The notes beneath the pieces are model-generated. The model was not told the origin of the DNA. It saw only the letters and a program-made list of their open reading frames with translations, and made no database searches. From assembly GCA_963808165.1 (NCBI GenBank), contig CAWEET010000017.1:1-64000 (forward strand): 64,000 nt of DNA. The letters are read 5' to 3'. The position numbers and the translations under genes are program-made. This stretch comes from Thiosocius sp963808165 (GTDB lineage: Bacteria > Pseudomonadota > Gammaproteobacteria > Chromatiales > Chromatiaceae). Of this stretch, positions 17,690 to 25,466 are shown one piece after another; the stretch's first letter is position 1, and the number at the start of each line of letters is the position of its first letter.

Positions 17690-19369
17690 ATGTCTGAAAG
17701 CTTTGCCGAGCTCTTTGAACAGAGCCTTACCAACACCAATCTCCAGCCCGGTGCCATCGTCATCGGAACGGTCGTCGCCATCGATAACGAGCACGTGATC
17801 GTCAATGCCGGACTCAAGTCCGAAGGCGTTATCCCGAAGAGCCAGTTCATGGATATGGACGGCCAGCTCGAATGCGAGATCGGCGACCAGATCGAAGTCG
17901 CGCTCGACGCCGTCGAGGACGGATTCGGCGCCACCCGCCTTTCACGTGAAAAGGCCAAGCGCCACCACGCGTGGAATAAGCTCGAAAAGGCTTTTGATGC
18001 GGAAGAGATCGTCGTCGGCCGTATCAACGGCAAGGTCAAGGGCGGCTTCACGGTCGAACTCGATCAGATCCGTGCCTTTCTGCCAGGATCGCTGGTCGAT
18101 GTGCGCCCCGTCCGCGACACCTCGTATCTCGAGGGCAAGGATCTCGAGTTCAAGGTCATCAAACTCGACCAGAAGCGTAACAACGTCGTCGTCTCGCGCC
18201 GTGCGGTGGTTGAGCAGGAGTACAGCGAGGAGCGCGACAAACTGCTCGAGAATCTGCAGGAAGGCCAGGAAGTCAAGGGTGTGGTCAAGAACCTCACCGA
18301 TTACGGTGCGTTCGTCGACCTCGGCGGCATCGACGGCCTGCTGCACATCACCGACATGGCATGGAAGCGTGTGAAGCATCCGTCCGAGGTCGTCGAGATC
18401 GGTGACGAGATCACCATCAAGGTGCTCAAGTTCGACCGCGAGAAAATGCGTGTGTCGCTGGGCCTCAAGCAGATGGGCGAGGATCCGTGGGAGAACATCA
18501 CCCGCCGCTATCCGGAGCACACCCGCCTGTTCGGTAAGGTCACCAATATCGCTGACTACGGCGCCTTCGTGGAGATCGAGGACGGTGTCGAAGGGCTGGT
18601 GCACGTCTCCGAGATGGACTGGACCAACAAGAACGTCCACCCGAGCAAGGTCGTCACGCTGGGTGATGAGGTCGAGGTCGTCGTACTGGACATCGACGAG
18701 GAGCGTCGCCGCATCTCACTCGGCATGAAGCAGTGTCAGGCGAACCCCTGGGAAGATTTCTCCCAGAAGTTCAACAAGGGCGATCATGTCAGCGGTGTGA
18801 TCAAGTCAATCACCGACTTCGGTATCTTCATCGGTCTGGACGGTGGCATCGACGGCCTGGTGCATCTGTCCGACATCTCCTGGGATGACACTGGCGAGGC
18901 CATGATCCGCAACTACAAGAAGGGTCAGGAACTCGAAACCGTGGTATTGGCGGTCGATCCCGAGCGTGAGCGTATCTCGCTTGGCATCAAGCAGCTGGAC
19001 AAGGATCCGATCTCCAGCTTCCTCGCGATGCACGAGAAGGGCTCCACCGTCACCGGTACGGTGCAGGAAGTGGATGCCAAAGGTGCGGTGATCGCGCTGG
19101 CCGATGGTGTCGAGGGCTACCTGCGTGCCTCCGAGCTCTCACGCGATCGCGTCGAGGACGCCCGTTCGATGCTCAAGGAAGGTGATGCCATCGAGGCCAA
19201 ATTCCTGGGGATCGATCGGAAGAACCGTTCGATCAGCCTGTCAGTCAAGGCCAAAGACATGGACGAGGAAAAAGCGGCCATCGCCACCTATTCCAGCGAT
19301 GCCTCCAGTGCCGGCACCACGGCGTTCGGTGAGTTGCTGAAAGGCCACCTGGACGCGAATAAAGAATAA
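17690..19369 (+). CDS. rpsA: 30S ribosomal protein S1
   Basis: 559 residues, the usual gammaproteobacterial length. Six S1 RNA-binding repeats are visible; the central ones each contain blocks such as VVKNLTDYGAFVDLGGIDGL, KVTNIADYGAFVEIEDGVEG and VIKSITDFGIFIGLDGGIDG. It binds mRNA and promotes initiation on structured or weak-SD messages. A 119-base leader separates it from cmk, long enough for a separate promoter or autoregulatory site, though none is clear. Confidence 0.97.
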   Translation: MSESFAELFEQSLTNTNLQPGAIVIGTVVAIDNEHVIVNAGLKSEGVIPKSQFMDMDGQLECEIGDQIEVALDAVEDGFGATRLSREKAKRHHAWNKLEKAFDAEEIVVGRINGKVKGGFTVELDQIRAFLPGSLVDVRPVRDTSYLEGKDLEFKVIKLDQKRNNVVVSRRAVVEQEYSEERDKLLENLQEGQEVKGVVKNLTDYGAFVDLGGIDGLLHITDMAWKRVKHPSEVVEIGDEITIKVLKFDREKMRVSLGLKQMGEDPWENITRRYPEHTRLFGKVTNIADYGAFVEIEDGVEGLVHVSEMDWTNKNVHPSKVVTLGDEVEVVVLDIDEERRRISLGMKQCQANPWEDFSQKFNKGDHVSGVIKSITDFGIFIGLDGGIDGLVHLSDISWDDTGEAMIRNYKKGQELETVVLAVDPERERISLGIKQLDKDPISSFLAMHEKGSTVTGTVQEVDAKGAVIALADGVEGYLRASELSRDRVEDARSMLKEGDAIEAKFLGIDRKNRSISLSVKAKDMDEEKAAIATYSSDASSAGTTAFGELLKGHLDANKE

Positions 19370-19446
19370 GCGGTCCATCGACCGCGATAATGACGGCGGC
19401 GGCTTCGGCCGCCGCATTCACCGTATATTGTTGGACTCGACTACCA

Positions 19447-19767
19447 ATGACCAAATCGGAACTGATCGAAGTCATTGCTCGCGAACAAAGCCATCTCGCC
19501 TACCGCGACGTTGAACTGGCCGTCAAATGCATGATCGAACAGATGAGCCAGGCCCTGGCCTCGGGTGAGCGTATAGAGATCCGTGGATTCGGGAGCTTTT
19601 CGCTGCATTTCCGGCCGCCACGGATGGGACGTAATCCCAAAACGGGCGACTCCGTCGAACTGAGTGGCAAGTACGTCCCACACTTCAAACCGGGCAAGGA
19701 GCTGCGCGAGCGGGTCAACCTCAAGTTCGATCCTCAGCCCCAGGAGCAGAACGAACAGGTCGGATAA
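19447..19767 (+). CDS. ihfB: Integration host factor beta subunit
   Basis: DNA-bending protein of the HU/IHF family. 106 residues from MTKSELIEVIA, with IEIRGFGSFSLHFRPPRMG, then the DNA-intercalating arm GRNPKTGDSVEL and PHFKPGKELRERVN. The open frame extends upstream to 19390 but only residues from 19447 are conserved. The C-terminal tail DPQPQEQNEQVG is slightly longer than in E. coli (94 residues). Last gene of the aroA-cmk-rpsA-ihfB string, followed by a terminator. Confidence 0.96.
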   Translation: MTKSELIEVIAREQSHLAYRDVELAVKCMIEQMSQALASGERIEIRGFGSFSLHFRPPRMGRNPKTGDSVELSGKYVPHFKPGKELRERVNLKFDPQPQEQNEQVG

Positions 19768-19795
19768 GCGGGTTTGTGGCGGACTGCCCAGTAAA

Positions 19796-19820
19796 CGAGG
19801 CCGGCTTTTGCCGGCTTTTT
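19796..19820 (+). terminator. Rho-independent terminator after ihfB
   Basis: GCCGGC stem pair (19800-19805 and 19810-19815) with a TTTT loop, followed by TTTTTG, 33 bases after the ihfB stop. Confidence 0.8.
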
Positions 19821-19864
19821 GTTGCGCGCAGGACGGCGATTCGTCGGGTCCGCGCCCGGACGGC

Positions 19865-20365
19865 TCAAAGATCCGCATCCTTGCTTGGAAGCCCTGCGCG
19901 TTGCTGATCATGGAATCTGATCGCTGTCCTTTCATCAGCGGTCGCGCGCGCGGCCTTGTCACTGCTACGCGTGCCGACCTGCGGGGTGCCCTTGGCCTGC
20001 CGGCGACCCGCGGCCACCAGGTCCTGGTGCAGTTCTTTGTTGTAGCTGAGGCGATGGACTCGAGGTTCGTCGAGATCGTGTTGCTGTGCCCAGAGCAGAA
20101 TCTCTCCGGCGCTGTCATCAGCCGGATCGGGCTCCTCGATCCGAAATGCCAATAGCTGAAACTGTTCCGGCAGCGGCGCGTTGCTCGGCCAACCCTGGAT
20201 CGCCACGACCGAAACATAGTGGGCGATATAGAACACGGGTAGCGCTATCAGGACGACGGCGATCAGCCAGCGCGGCCGGCGCCGTTGGGTGCCGAACGAC
20301 AGTGCGAGCAGTGCGACCGGGATCAGGTAGGCGAGGGTCAGCGAGAACGCAGGCAGGCCGTGCAT
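19865..20365 (-). CDS. Unrecognised membrane protein, third gene of ExbB/ExbD-like operon
   Basis: 166 residues; I do not recognise a family. Two hydrophobic segments are visible near the N-terminus (FSLTLAYLIPVALLALSF about 7-24 and WLIAVVLIALPVFYIAHYV about 33-51). A short acidic stretch and a long hydrophilic, basic C-terminal tail follow. It begins 3 bases after the stop of the ExbD-like gene, so it is almost certainly cotranscribed with the two pump-like genes and may be an accessory subunit. It converges on ihfB, with the ihfB terminator in between. Confidence 0.65.
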   Translation of the reverse strand: MHGLPAFSLTLAYLIPVALLALSFGTQRRRPRWLIAVVLIALPVFYIAHYVSVVAIQGWPSNAPLPEQFQLLAFRIEEPDPADDSAGEILLWAQQHDLDEPRVHRLSYNKELHQDLVAAGRRQAKGTPQVGTRSSDKAARATADERTAIRFHDQQRAGLPSKDADL

Positions 20366-20368
20366 GCC

Positions 20369-20986
20369 TCAGGCCCCCGGTTCCATGGCATAGGGCGTCA
20401 GGCGCTTCGGCAACTCGTTGATCTCCGTGATCTTGCCGATCCCGTCGAGCGTGAATCTCACTACCGTCTGCTCATCGTCCTGCTGCGCCATCTGCACCTT
20501 GCGCACGTAAACCGTCTGCAGCGTCGGATTGACCTTTTCGACTTTGATCAGGGCCTCGACGGGGCGTGGTTGCGCGGCCTTGTAGTAGTACAGATTGACG
20601 ATGTATTCGCCGGGGATGATGCCGCGGATGGTCACGACCTCCTGGTTGATCGGATAGATGACCTCCCTGCCGTCGATAACGACGGTGTCGTTCACTTCGC
20701 CTCGGTCGTCGCGGTCCAGGTGCAGCCAGCCCGCATCCTTGCGGAGGTACGACACGGTTTCGCCGATCGGGTCCTGAACCCAGAGATCGATATCGTCGGC
20801 GAGTTGGTCCGCCCAGGTGACGGAGATGATGTACTCCGCCTTCAGGTTCACCCGTCCCTTGCGTGCCTCGGGGTTCATGAACATCACCGATACCAGGAAC
20901 AGGAAGGTGAACCCGAGCAGCGCATTGAACAACAGGTCGATGAAGGGATCGGTGCCTCGGTACTGTCTCGCGTTGCGGCGCCGCAT
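20369..20986 (-). CDS. ExbD/TolR-like protein with atypical periplasmic beta domain
   Basis: 205 residues. The N-terminus (residues 13-37, DPFIDLLFNALLGFTFLFLV) matches the ExbD transmembrane helix, with Asp17 at the position of the proton-carrying Asp of ExbD. The rest should be periplasmic. It does not look like the ExbD domain; instead it has DIDLWVQDPIGETVSY, HLDRDDRGEVND and GEYIVNLYYYK, reminiscent of DUF2135-type beta-sandwich domains (DxDLxVxDPxGE). A GAGG precedes the start, 8 bases after the ExbB-like stop. Inferred role: the force-transmitting partner of the adjacent proton channel. Confidence 0.72.
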   Translation of the reverse strand: MRRRNARQYRGTDPFIDLLFNALLGFTFLFLVSVMFMNPEARKGRVNLKAEYIISVTWADQLADDIDLWVQDPIGETVSYLRKDAGWLHLDRDDRGEVNDTVVIDGREVIYPINQEVVTIRGIIPGEYIVNLYYYKAAQPRPVEALIKVEKVNPTLQTVYVRKVQMAQQDDEQTVVRFTLDGIGKITEINELPKRLTPYAMEPGA

Positions 20987-20994
20987 TGCCGGCC

Positions 20995-21738
20995 TCAGGG
21001 CGTCGTCAGGCGGCGCAGTTGCGAGGTGACGTGCACCTCCGACAGCTCGATGATTTCGGCCATCAGGCGGTCGACCGCACCGTCCAGCAGTCGGTACTGG
21101 AACCCCAGCAGTATCCCGGCGGCCAAGCCGGTCAGCGTGGTGTAAAGCGCGATGCGCATGCCGGCGCTCATGTTCGTCAGGAGTTGCTGCATGGCATGGA
21201 TATCGACACTCGAGACCTGGGCGACCGAGCCGAGCATGAAAATGAAGCCGATGACTGTTCCCAGCAGGCCAAGCCGGATCATAAGGTCAGCCAGAAACCA
21301 ACCGGTCTCGTGTCCACGCCCGAGCGCATTTTCCAGCCGTTCGAGCAGCAGATCCTGGTTGCACAGGGCGCCGTGTTGAAAGGTCTTGTTGGCAAGCAGC
21401 AGCAGGTGGTGATGGGCGAATGAGTCGGCATTCTGCTCATTGTCGAAAACGATCCCCCGTTCAGGGTCGGTGCTGAACAGCATGCCACCCCGACGCACCT
21501 GCGCGGAGAGCTGCATGGCCGTGCACAGCTCCTTTCCGAGTTGCCGTGCGCGCCGCCCGGCATCCAGACTGGCGAGCACAAACAGCAGCAGGATCACTGC
21601 GGATAGATGACTCTCGTCGGTACGCAACAGGGTGCCGACGAGGTCGTTGGAAAAAGCGACGAAGGCACCGAACACGACGATGCCTAGAAATATCAGCCAT
21701 CTATAGAAGGCGGCATGGGCGCCGGCGCACTGGTTCAT
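20995..21738 (-). CDS. MotA/TolQ/ExbB-type proton channel protein
   Basis: 247 residues from MNQCAG; an upstream in-frame start at 21783 is possible. Two N-terminal hydrophobic segments are followed by a long cytoplasmic region. Two further helices carry the family's conserved stretches LGLLGTVIGFIFML and ALYTTLTGLAAGILLGF, which line the ion path in ExbB and TolQ. First gene of a tight three-gene operon with an ExbD-like and an unknown membrane protein. No TonB, TolA or Pal homologue is adjacent, so what it energises is unknown. Confidence 0.8.
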   Translation of the reverse strand: MNQCAGAHAAFYRWLIFLGIVVFGAFVAFSNDLVGTLLRTDESHLSAVILLLFVLASLDAGRRARQLGKELCTAMQLSAQVRRGGMLFSTDPERGIVFDNEQNADSFAHHHLLLLANKTFQHGALCNQDLLLERLENALGRGHETGWFLADLMIRLGLLGTVIGFIFMLGSVAQVSSVDIHAMQQLLTNMSAGMRIALYTTLTGLAAGILLGFQYRLLDGAVDRLMAEIIELSEVHVTSQLRRLTTP

Positions 21739-22208
21739 GGCGATGAGAGTTACGGTTCGCGGTGTTGGCCGCAGTATAAACAAACCGCACCGCGGGAACG
21801 CGGGCGCGCCTCGTTAAAGCTGTCGTGGACGTGCAGACCTGTTTGCGTAGTCGCCCCGGTCAGGCCCCGGCCGGTTTCGCTTTTGGGCCCGCGGTCTCCG
21901 TGGGGTCAGGTGCGATGCGACTCAGCTGACGAGCCGGCTGGCATTGAAGAGGGCTGGGGCGCGTTCGGTGCGCGGGCGGATGCCGCAGGCAAGCTGCAGT
22001 CAGTCGAGCCGCCAGGGATGGATGTACGACGCCCCGCGGGTCGAATGCCCCCGGGCAAAAGTACGAAGTAGGGGTTCATCGGTTACAGGTGGCAGTCCCT
22101 TGCCGGTGGGGGTTCCATACGAGTGGGCCATGCGGTAACCGAGGTGATGCTAAGCGCCCCTGTCATGTGTCGGGTCTGCCGCGCGGCCGAACAGGGTCGC
22201 GCCTGGCC
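21739..22208. other. Intergenic stretch without recognised gene
   Basis: About 470 bases between the ExbB-like start and the end of the small LexA-controlled gene. Open frames here have no recognisable product. It must hold the promoter of the ExbB/ExbD-like operon, but I see no convincing -35/-10 pair. Confidence 0.5.
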
Positions 22209-22376
22209 TCAGGCGCTCAAGGCGAGGGCGCAAAGGTAGCTTGCCAGCGCCGCAAAAAACACGCTGATCTCGAGCATCGAGCGAGGTCTGTCGCGGCGCG
22301 AGGCGACGTTGAAATTCATGATGTTGTCTACCTTGTCGCGGTTCAGGTCGCGCATGAAATAGCGTTGTTGTTGCAT
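22209..22376 (-). CDS. 55-residue single-pass membrane protein, candidate SOS gene
   Basis: Small open frame starting MQQQRYFMRDLNRDKVDNIM and ending in a hydrophobic helix (about residues 37-54, ISVFFAALASYLCALALS). The N-terminal half is basic and probably cytoplasmic. GGAG lies 6 bases upstream of the ATG. A complete promoter (TTGCCA, 16-base spacer, TATATT) lies upstream with its -35 inside a GTTC-N7-GTTC operator of the same form as the two at lexA. I do not recognise the family. By size, topology and regulation it resembles SOS-induced division inhibitors such as Caulobacter SidA, but that is inference. Confidence 0.7.
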   Translation of the reverse strand: MQQQRYFMRDLNRDKVDNIMNFNVASRRDRPRSMLEISVFFAALASYLCALALSA

Positions 22377-22414
22377 GCTGGTCTCCGGTTCTGTGTTTCC
22401 TGTTGGTTCTCCTC

Positions 22415-22442
22415 AATATAGCCGAAAAAGAGAACATGGCAA
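22415..22442 (-). promoter_or_regulatory. Promoter of the 55-residue protein gene
   Basis: Minus-strand -35 TTGCCA (22437-22442) and -10 TATATT (22415-22420) separated by 16 bases. The -35 hexamer is embedded in the LexA-type operator, so repressor binding should block RNA polymerase. Confidence 0.7.
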
Positions 22443-22446
22443 GAAC
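22432..22446. promoter_or_regulatory. LexA-type operator (GTTC-N7-GTTC)
   Basis: Plus strand reads GAACATGGCAAGAAC. Together with the two sites at lexA it fits AGAACATNNNNAGAAC. It lies in the divergent region between the 55-residue protein gene and the 85-residue protein gene. Confidence 0.75.
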
Positions 22447-22466
22447 ATAATGCGATCTTGCCAACC

Positions 22467-22494
22467 TTGGGGCGGATGAAAAGGTAGCTATATT
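22467..22494 (+). promoter_or_regulatory. Possible promoter of the 85-residue protein gene
   Basis: TTGGGG (22467-22472), 16-base spacer, TATATT (22489-22494), 41 bases before the TTG start. The LexA-type operator lies 21 bases upstream of this -35, so joint control is conceivable but less certain than for the minus-strand gene. Confidence 0.45.
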
Positions 22495-22534
22495 ACGGTA
22501 TGCTTAATAAGCGACTTTTCAGGGGGGCGCGGTC

Positions 22535-22792
22535 TTGAATCACGGACTCGTTGAGCAGTGTGTGGAAAAACTCTGTCGAAAGGGCTGCAAGGCCGTCTGG
22601 TCCGACATCGACAGCCTGGAGTCGGGTCATTTCGTCCCCGAGGTCAAGGGGCTTTCTGATCCCGAGGTCGAGGCTGTGGTGCACGAGCTGAAATCTGTAA
22701 TGGCCGTGTACGAAGGGCGCTGTGCCACCGAAGCAATCTTGTGTGATCCGCCCGCCGCACACATTCAAGCTCGGCGCCTGATTTCAACCTAG
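22535..22792 (+). CDS. Small conserved-looking protein of unknown function, 85 aa
   Basis: Probably begins at TTG 22535 because AGGGGGG lies 8 bases upstream. The predicted protein is soluble, helical in character and Cys-containing (QCVEKLCRKGCKAVWSDIDS, then ELKSVMAVYEGRC). No domain is recognised. Base composition and codon use resemble the neighbours, supporting a real gene. It is transcribed divergently from the LexA-controlled 55-residue gene. Confidence 0.6.
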   Translation: MNHGLVEQCVEKLCRKGCKAVWSDIDSLESGHFVPEVKGLSDPEVEAVVHELKSVMAVYEGRCATEAILCDPPAAHIQARRLIST

Positions 22793-22927
22793 CGGGCCAT
22801 GCAGGAAGTTCTGCAACACCCAGTCGATTCACGAGTCTCATCGACAAGGCACGTGAGCGTAGGACTAGCCAATGCTAATTCAAGCGATCGTAACGCCGGC
22901 GATGGGACTGCTGGACCGGCCCGCAGG

Positions 22928-23024
22928 GAGCCCCGCTGTTGGGCCAGTGCCGTGTTGCACCCCCTTGGAAAGGGTCTGCGATTCCCTTCGGCGTGCGCCT
23001 TACCTTGGCCCGACAGCGGGGCTC
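22928..23024. repeat. Long imperfect inverted repeat, possible structured RNA
   Basis: GAGCCCCGCTGTTGGGCCA (22928-22946) and TGGCCCGACAGCGGGGCTC (23006-23024) pair over 19 bp with one G-T wobble, enclosing about 59 bases with smaller possible stems. It lies in the gap between the 85-residue gene and the ArnD-like gene. There is no T-run after it, so it is not a simple terminator. It could be a leader structure, a small RNA or a relic of a mobile repeat. Confidence 0.55.
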
Positions 23025-23061
23025 TGAGCGTTACAGAACATCCCGCATGGCCCACTAGACC

Positions 23062-23937
23062 ATGCGCGTAGCCCTTCGGGTCGAGGTTCGCACCTTGCGG
23101 GGTCTGCAAGAGGGCGTAGCCAACCTCGTGCGTCTGCTCAGCGAGTACCAGGTGCGAGCAAGTTTCTTCTTCCCTTTGGGGCGCGATCTTTCGGGCCGCA
23201 GCCCCGTCACTACCTGGAAGGACCGCGGTAGCCTTGGGACGCGGGCAATGCTCTACGGTACGCTTTTGCCTGCTCCTTCACTTGCCGGCGCGGCGGCTGC
23301 TGCGATGGCATTGGCACGCGAGAACGGCCATGAGGTGGGATTGCTCGGGCTGTCGCCACGGTCGTGGTCTCGTGACCTTGCCCACGCCGACGCGCCCTGG
23401 GTAGACCGGCAGTGCACCCGGCTGTGGGAGGCCTTCGTTGCCGCCCAGGGTGTCGCGCCGACCAGCCTTGCGACGCCCGACTGGCAGATCAATCCGCAGC
23501 TGCTCGATCGACTGACCCCGGGGCGTTATCGTTATTCGACGCTGACCCGTGGCAAGCTGCCATATTTCCCGGTGCTGCTGGGCGTTCGATCACGTATACC
23601 CGAGATTCCAACCACGCTGCCTACCGTCGATGAGCTGCTGCAACAGTCCGGGGTGTCGATGAACAATGTCCACGAGCACCTTTATGCGCTGAGTCAGCGG
23701 GTGCTGCCGGCTGGTCACGTGTTCGCGGCCAGTGCCGAAAGGGAGGGACTCGGGCGACTTCCGCTGATGGAGAAAATGCTGGTGATGTGGAAGGGCCAGG
23801 AAGGCTCGGTGCGTGCGCTCGGCGATCTGCTGCAGCAGATCGATGTTGCGACGCTGCCTTATCACCAGGTCGGTTGGGGGGCGGTCGGGGACGGTTCCGT
23901 CCCCGTTGCGATGCAGAGCTTGCAGGTCCCGGCGTGA
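23062..23937 (+). CDS. ArnD-like polysaccharide deacetylase homologue lacking catalytic residues
   Basis: 291 residues, aligning over its length with ArnD, the deformylase of the lipid A aminoarabinose pathway. Conserved frame features are LRVEVRTLRG, EGVANLVRLLSEYQVRASFF, GHEVGLLGL, IPTTLPTVDELL. The metal and catalytic positions are all changed: the DVD motif of E. coli ArnD reads EVR (residues 8-10), the HAWDHHAW block reads LGLSPRSW, and the His of IHAEVEG is Ser (ASAEREG). It is therefore probably not a metal-dependent deacetylase. It overlaps the SET gene by 4 bases (GTGA). Starting ATG at 23062 is the family-typical position. Confidence 0.75.
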   Translation: MRVALRVEVRTLRGLQEGVANLVRLLSEYQVRASFFFPLGRDLSGRSPVTTWKDRGSLGTRAMLYGTLLPAPSLAGAAAAAMALARENGHEVGLLGLSPRSWSRDLAHADAPWVDRQCTRLWEAFVAAQGVAPTSLATPDWQINPQLLDRLTPGRYRYSTLTRGKLPYFPVLLGVRSRIPEIPTTLPTVDELLQQSGVSMNNVHEHLYALSQRVLPAGHVFAASAEREGLGRLPLMEKMLVMWKGQEGSVRALGDLLQQIDVATLPYHQVGWGAVGDGSVPVAMQSLQVPA

Positions 23938-24278
23938 CAATCGGCTTGCGGCTGAGCAACCGCCAGTTGCGCGGGGTGGTGTATGTCGCTGAATCGGGCA
24001 TCCACGGGAAAGGGCTGTTTGCCGCACGCGAAATCGCGCCTGGCGAGTACATCGCTACTTTCCACGGCCCACAGGCGCGCCGTGACGGAAACTATGTGCT
24101 TTGGGTGTACGCCTCACCCGATGACACCGAGCCGGTCGGGCGCAGCGGCCGCAACATGCTGCGCTTTGTGAATCACGCCCCGTCGTGCAACGCCGAGTTC
24201 GACGGTTTCGATCTGTATGCGTGCCGCGCAATCGCGCCCGGCGAAGAGATCACCATCGACTATGGAGGTGCGCCCTGA
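23934..24278 (+). CDS. SET domain-containing protein
   Basis: 114 residues, essentially a lone SET domain. GIHGKGLFAAREIAPGEYIA matches the SET N-terminal block, RFVNHAPSCNAEF the NHxxxxN pseudoknot block, and IAPGEEITIDYG the GEExxxxY catalytic block. Such stand-alone bacterial SET proteins are presumed protein-lysine methyltransferases, but targets are rarely known. The GTG start overlaps the stop of the ArnD-like gene as GTGA, so the two are translationally coupled. Confidence 0.85.
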   Translation: MTIGLRLSNRQLRGVVYVAESGIHGKGLFAAREIAPGEYIATFHGPQARRDGNYVLWVYASPDDTEPVGRSGRNMLRFVNHAPSCNAEFDGFDLYACRAIAPGEEITIDYGGAP

Positions 24279-24453
24279 TCGATAGGCAACAGCGCTGCAA
24301 AAAGGCCGGCGGCGGCCGCGAACGGGCGATCGTGCGGGAATCCACTGTGCGCAAGATGCTGCAGGATGGCGTCACGCGAAGGTGGGCTGCCGGATCCGTC
24401 TGTCCAGGTCCGCGCCTACCTTGCCTGGACCTTGCCTTGTCGGCCGGGTGCCG

Positions 24454-25443
24454 ATGATAGACCCACGGCAGATCCGCCAGGTACTGCTCGACGAAGGACT
24501 GGAGCGCTGGGCGCGAGTGGTTGGGCAACAGATTGACGAAGTCTTGCGCGCCGCACCGCACGGTGACTGGCAACGCTGGCGGCACGCCTTGGACCGGTTG
24601 CCGACACTGGGCCCGGGCCGTGTCAGCTGTGTTGAGGGTACGCTGGATCTGGCTCCGGACCGGGCGCCCGAAGCCGCCGAGCGCCAGAGATTATCCGACG
24701 CCTTGAAGGCGTTGCACCCATGGCGCAAGGGTCCCTATCGAATCGCGGACATCGCCATCGATACCGAATGGCGCTCCGACTGGAAGTGGGAGCGCCTGGT
24801 GCCGCATATCGCCCCACTGGACGAACGGCTGGTACTGGATGTCGGCTGTGGTAACGGCTATCACTGCTGGCGCATCGCAGAGAAGGGTGCCCGCCGGGTT
24901 ATCGGGATCGATCCGACCGCGTTGTTCCTGGCACAGTTCCTGGCGGTCCGGCAACTGATGCAACCAATGGCTGCCAGCCTTGTCGAACGGGTTTGGATGT
25001 TGCCGCTCGGCATCGAGGCGGTGCCGCCCGCGCTGGGTCGCTTCGACACGGTGTTCTCGATGGGGGTGCTGTACCACCGTCGGTCTCCGATCGATCACCT
25101 GATCGAGCTGCGAGGGGCGCTGCGGTCCGGTGGTCAACTGGTGCTGGAGACACTGGTTGTCGACGGCGATGCCAACCGGGTGCTGGTGCCCGAAGGGCGC
25201 TACGCGAAGATGCGCAATGTCTGGTTCATTCCGAGTGCTGCGATGCTGGAGAGCTGGCTCCGGCGTTGTGGATTCCGCGATATCCGGACCGCGGATGTCA
25301 CGTCGACCACGGTCGGGGAGCAGCGGTCGACCGAGTGGATGAGGTTCGAATCGCTTGCAGATTTTCTCGATCCCGCCGATACGCGGTTAACGATCGAGGG
25401 CCATCCTGCGCCGCAGCGAGCGGTGGTGGTAGCCGGAACTTGA
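24454..25443 (+). CDS. cmoB: tRNA U34 carboxymethyltransferase CmoB
   Basis: Transfers the carboxymethyl group of carboxy-SAM to 5-hydroxyuridine at tRNA position 34, giving cmo5U. 329 residues closely matching E. coli CmoB throughout: WRKGPYRIADIAIDTEWRSD, the SAM-site LDVGCGNGYHCWR, FSMGVLYHRRSPIDHL, LVLETLVVDGDANRVLVP and RNVWFIPS. The start MIDPRQIRQ matches the family N-terminus. CmoA, which makes the carboxy-SAM, is not in the window. Confidence 0.96.
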   Translation: MIDPRQIRQVLLDEGLERWARVVGQQIDEVLRAAPHGDWQRWRHALDRLPTLGPGRVSCVEGTLDLAPDRAPEAAERQRLSDALKALHPWRKGPYRIADIAIDTEWRSDWKWERLVPHIAPLDERLVLDVGCGNGYHCWRIAEKGARRVIGIDPTALFLAQFLAVRQLMQPMAASLVERVWMLPLGIEAVPPALGRFDTVFSMGVLYHRRSPIDHLIELRGALRSGGQLVLETLVVDGDANRVLVPEGRYAKMRNVWFIPSAAMLESWLRRCGFRDIRTADVTSTTVGEQRSTEWMRFESLADFLDPADTRLTIEGHPAPQRAVVVAGT

Positions 25444-25466
25444 ACAAACGGGTGAGGGGATTCCGA

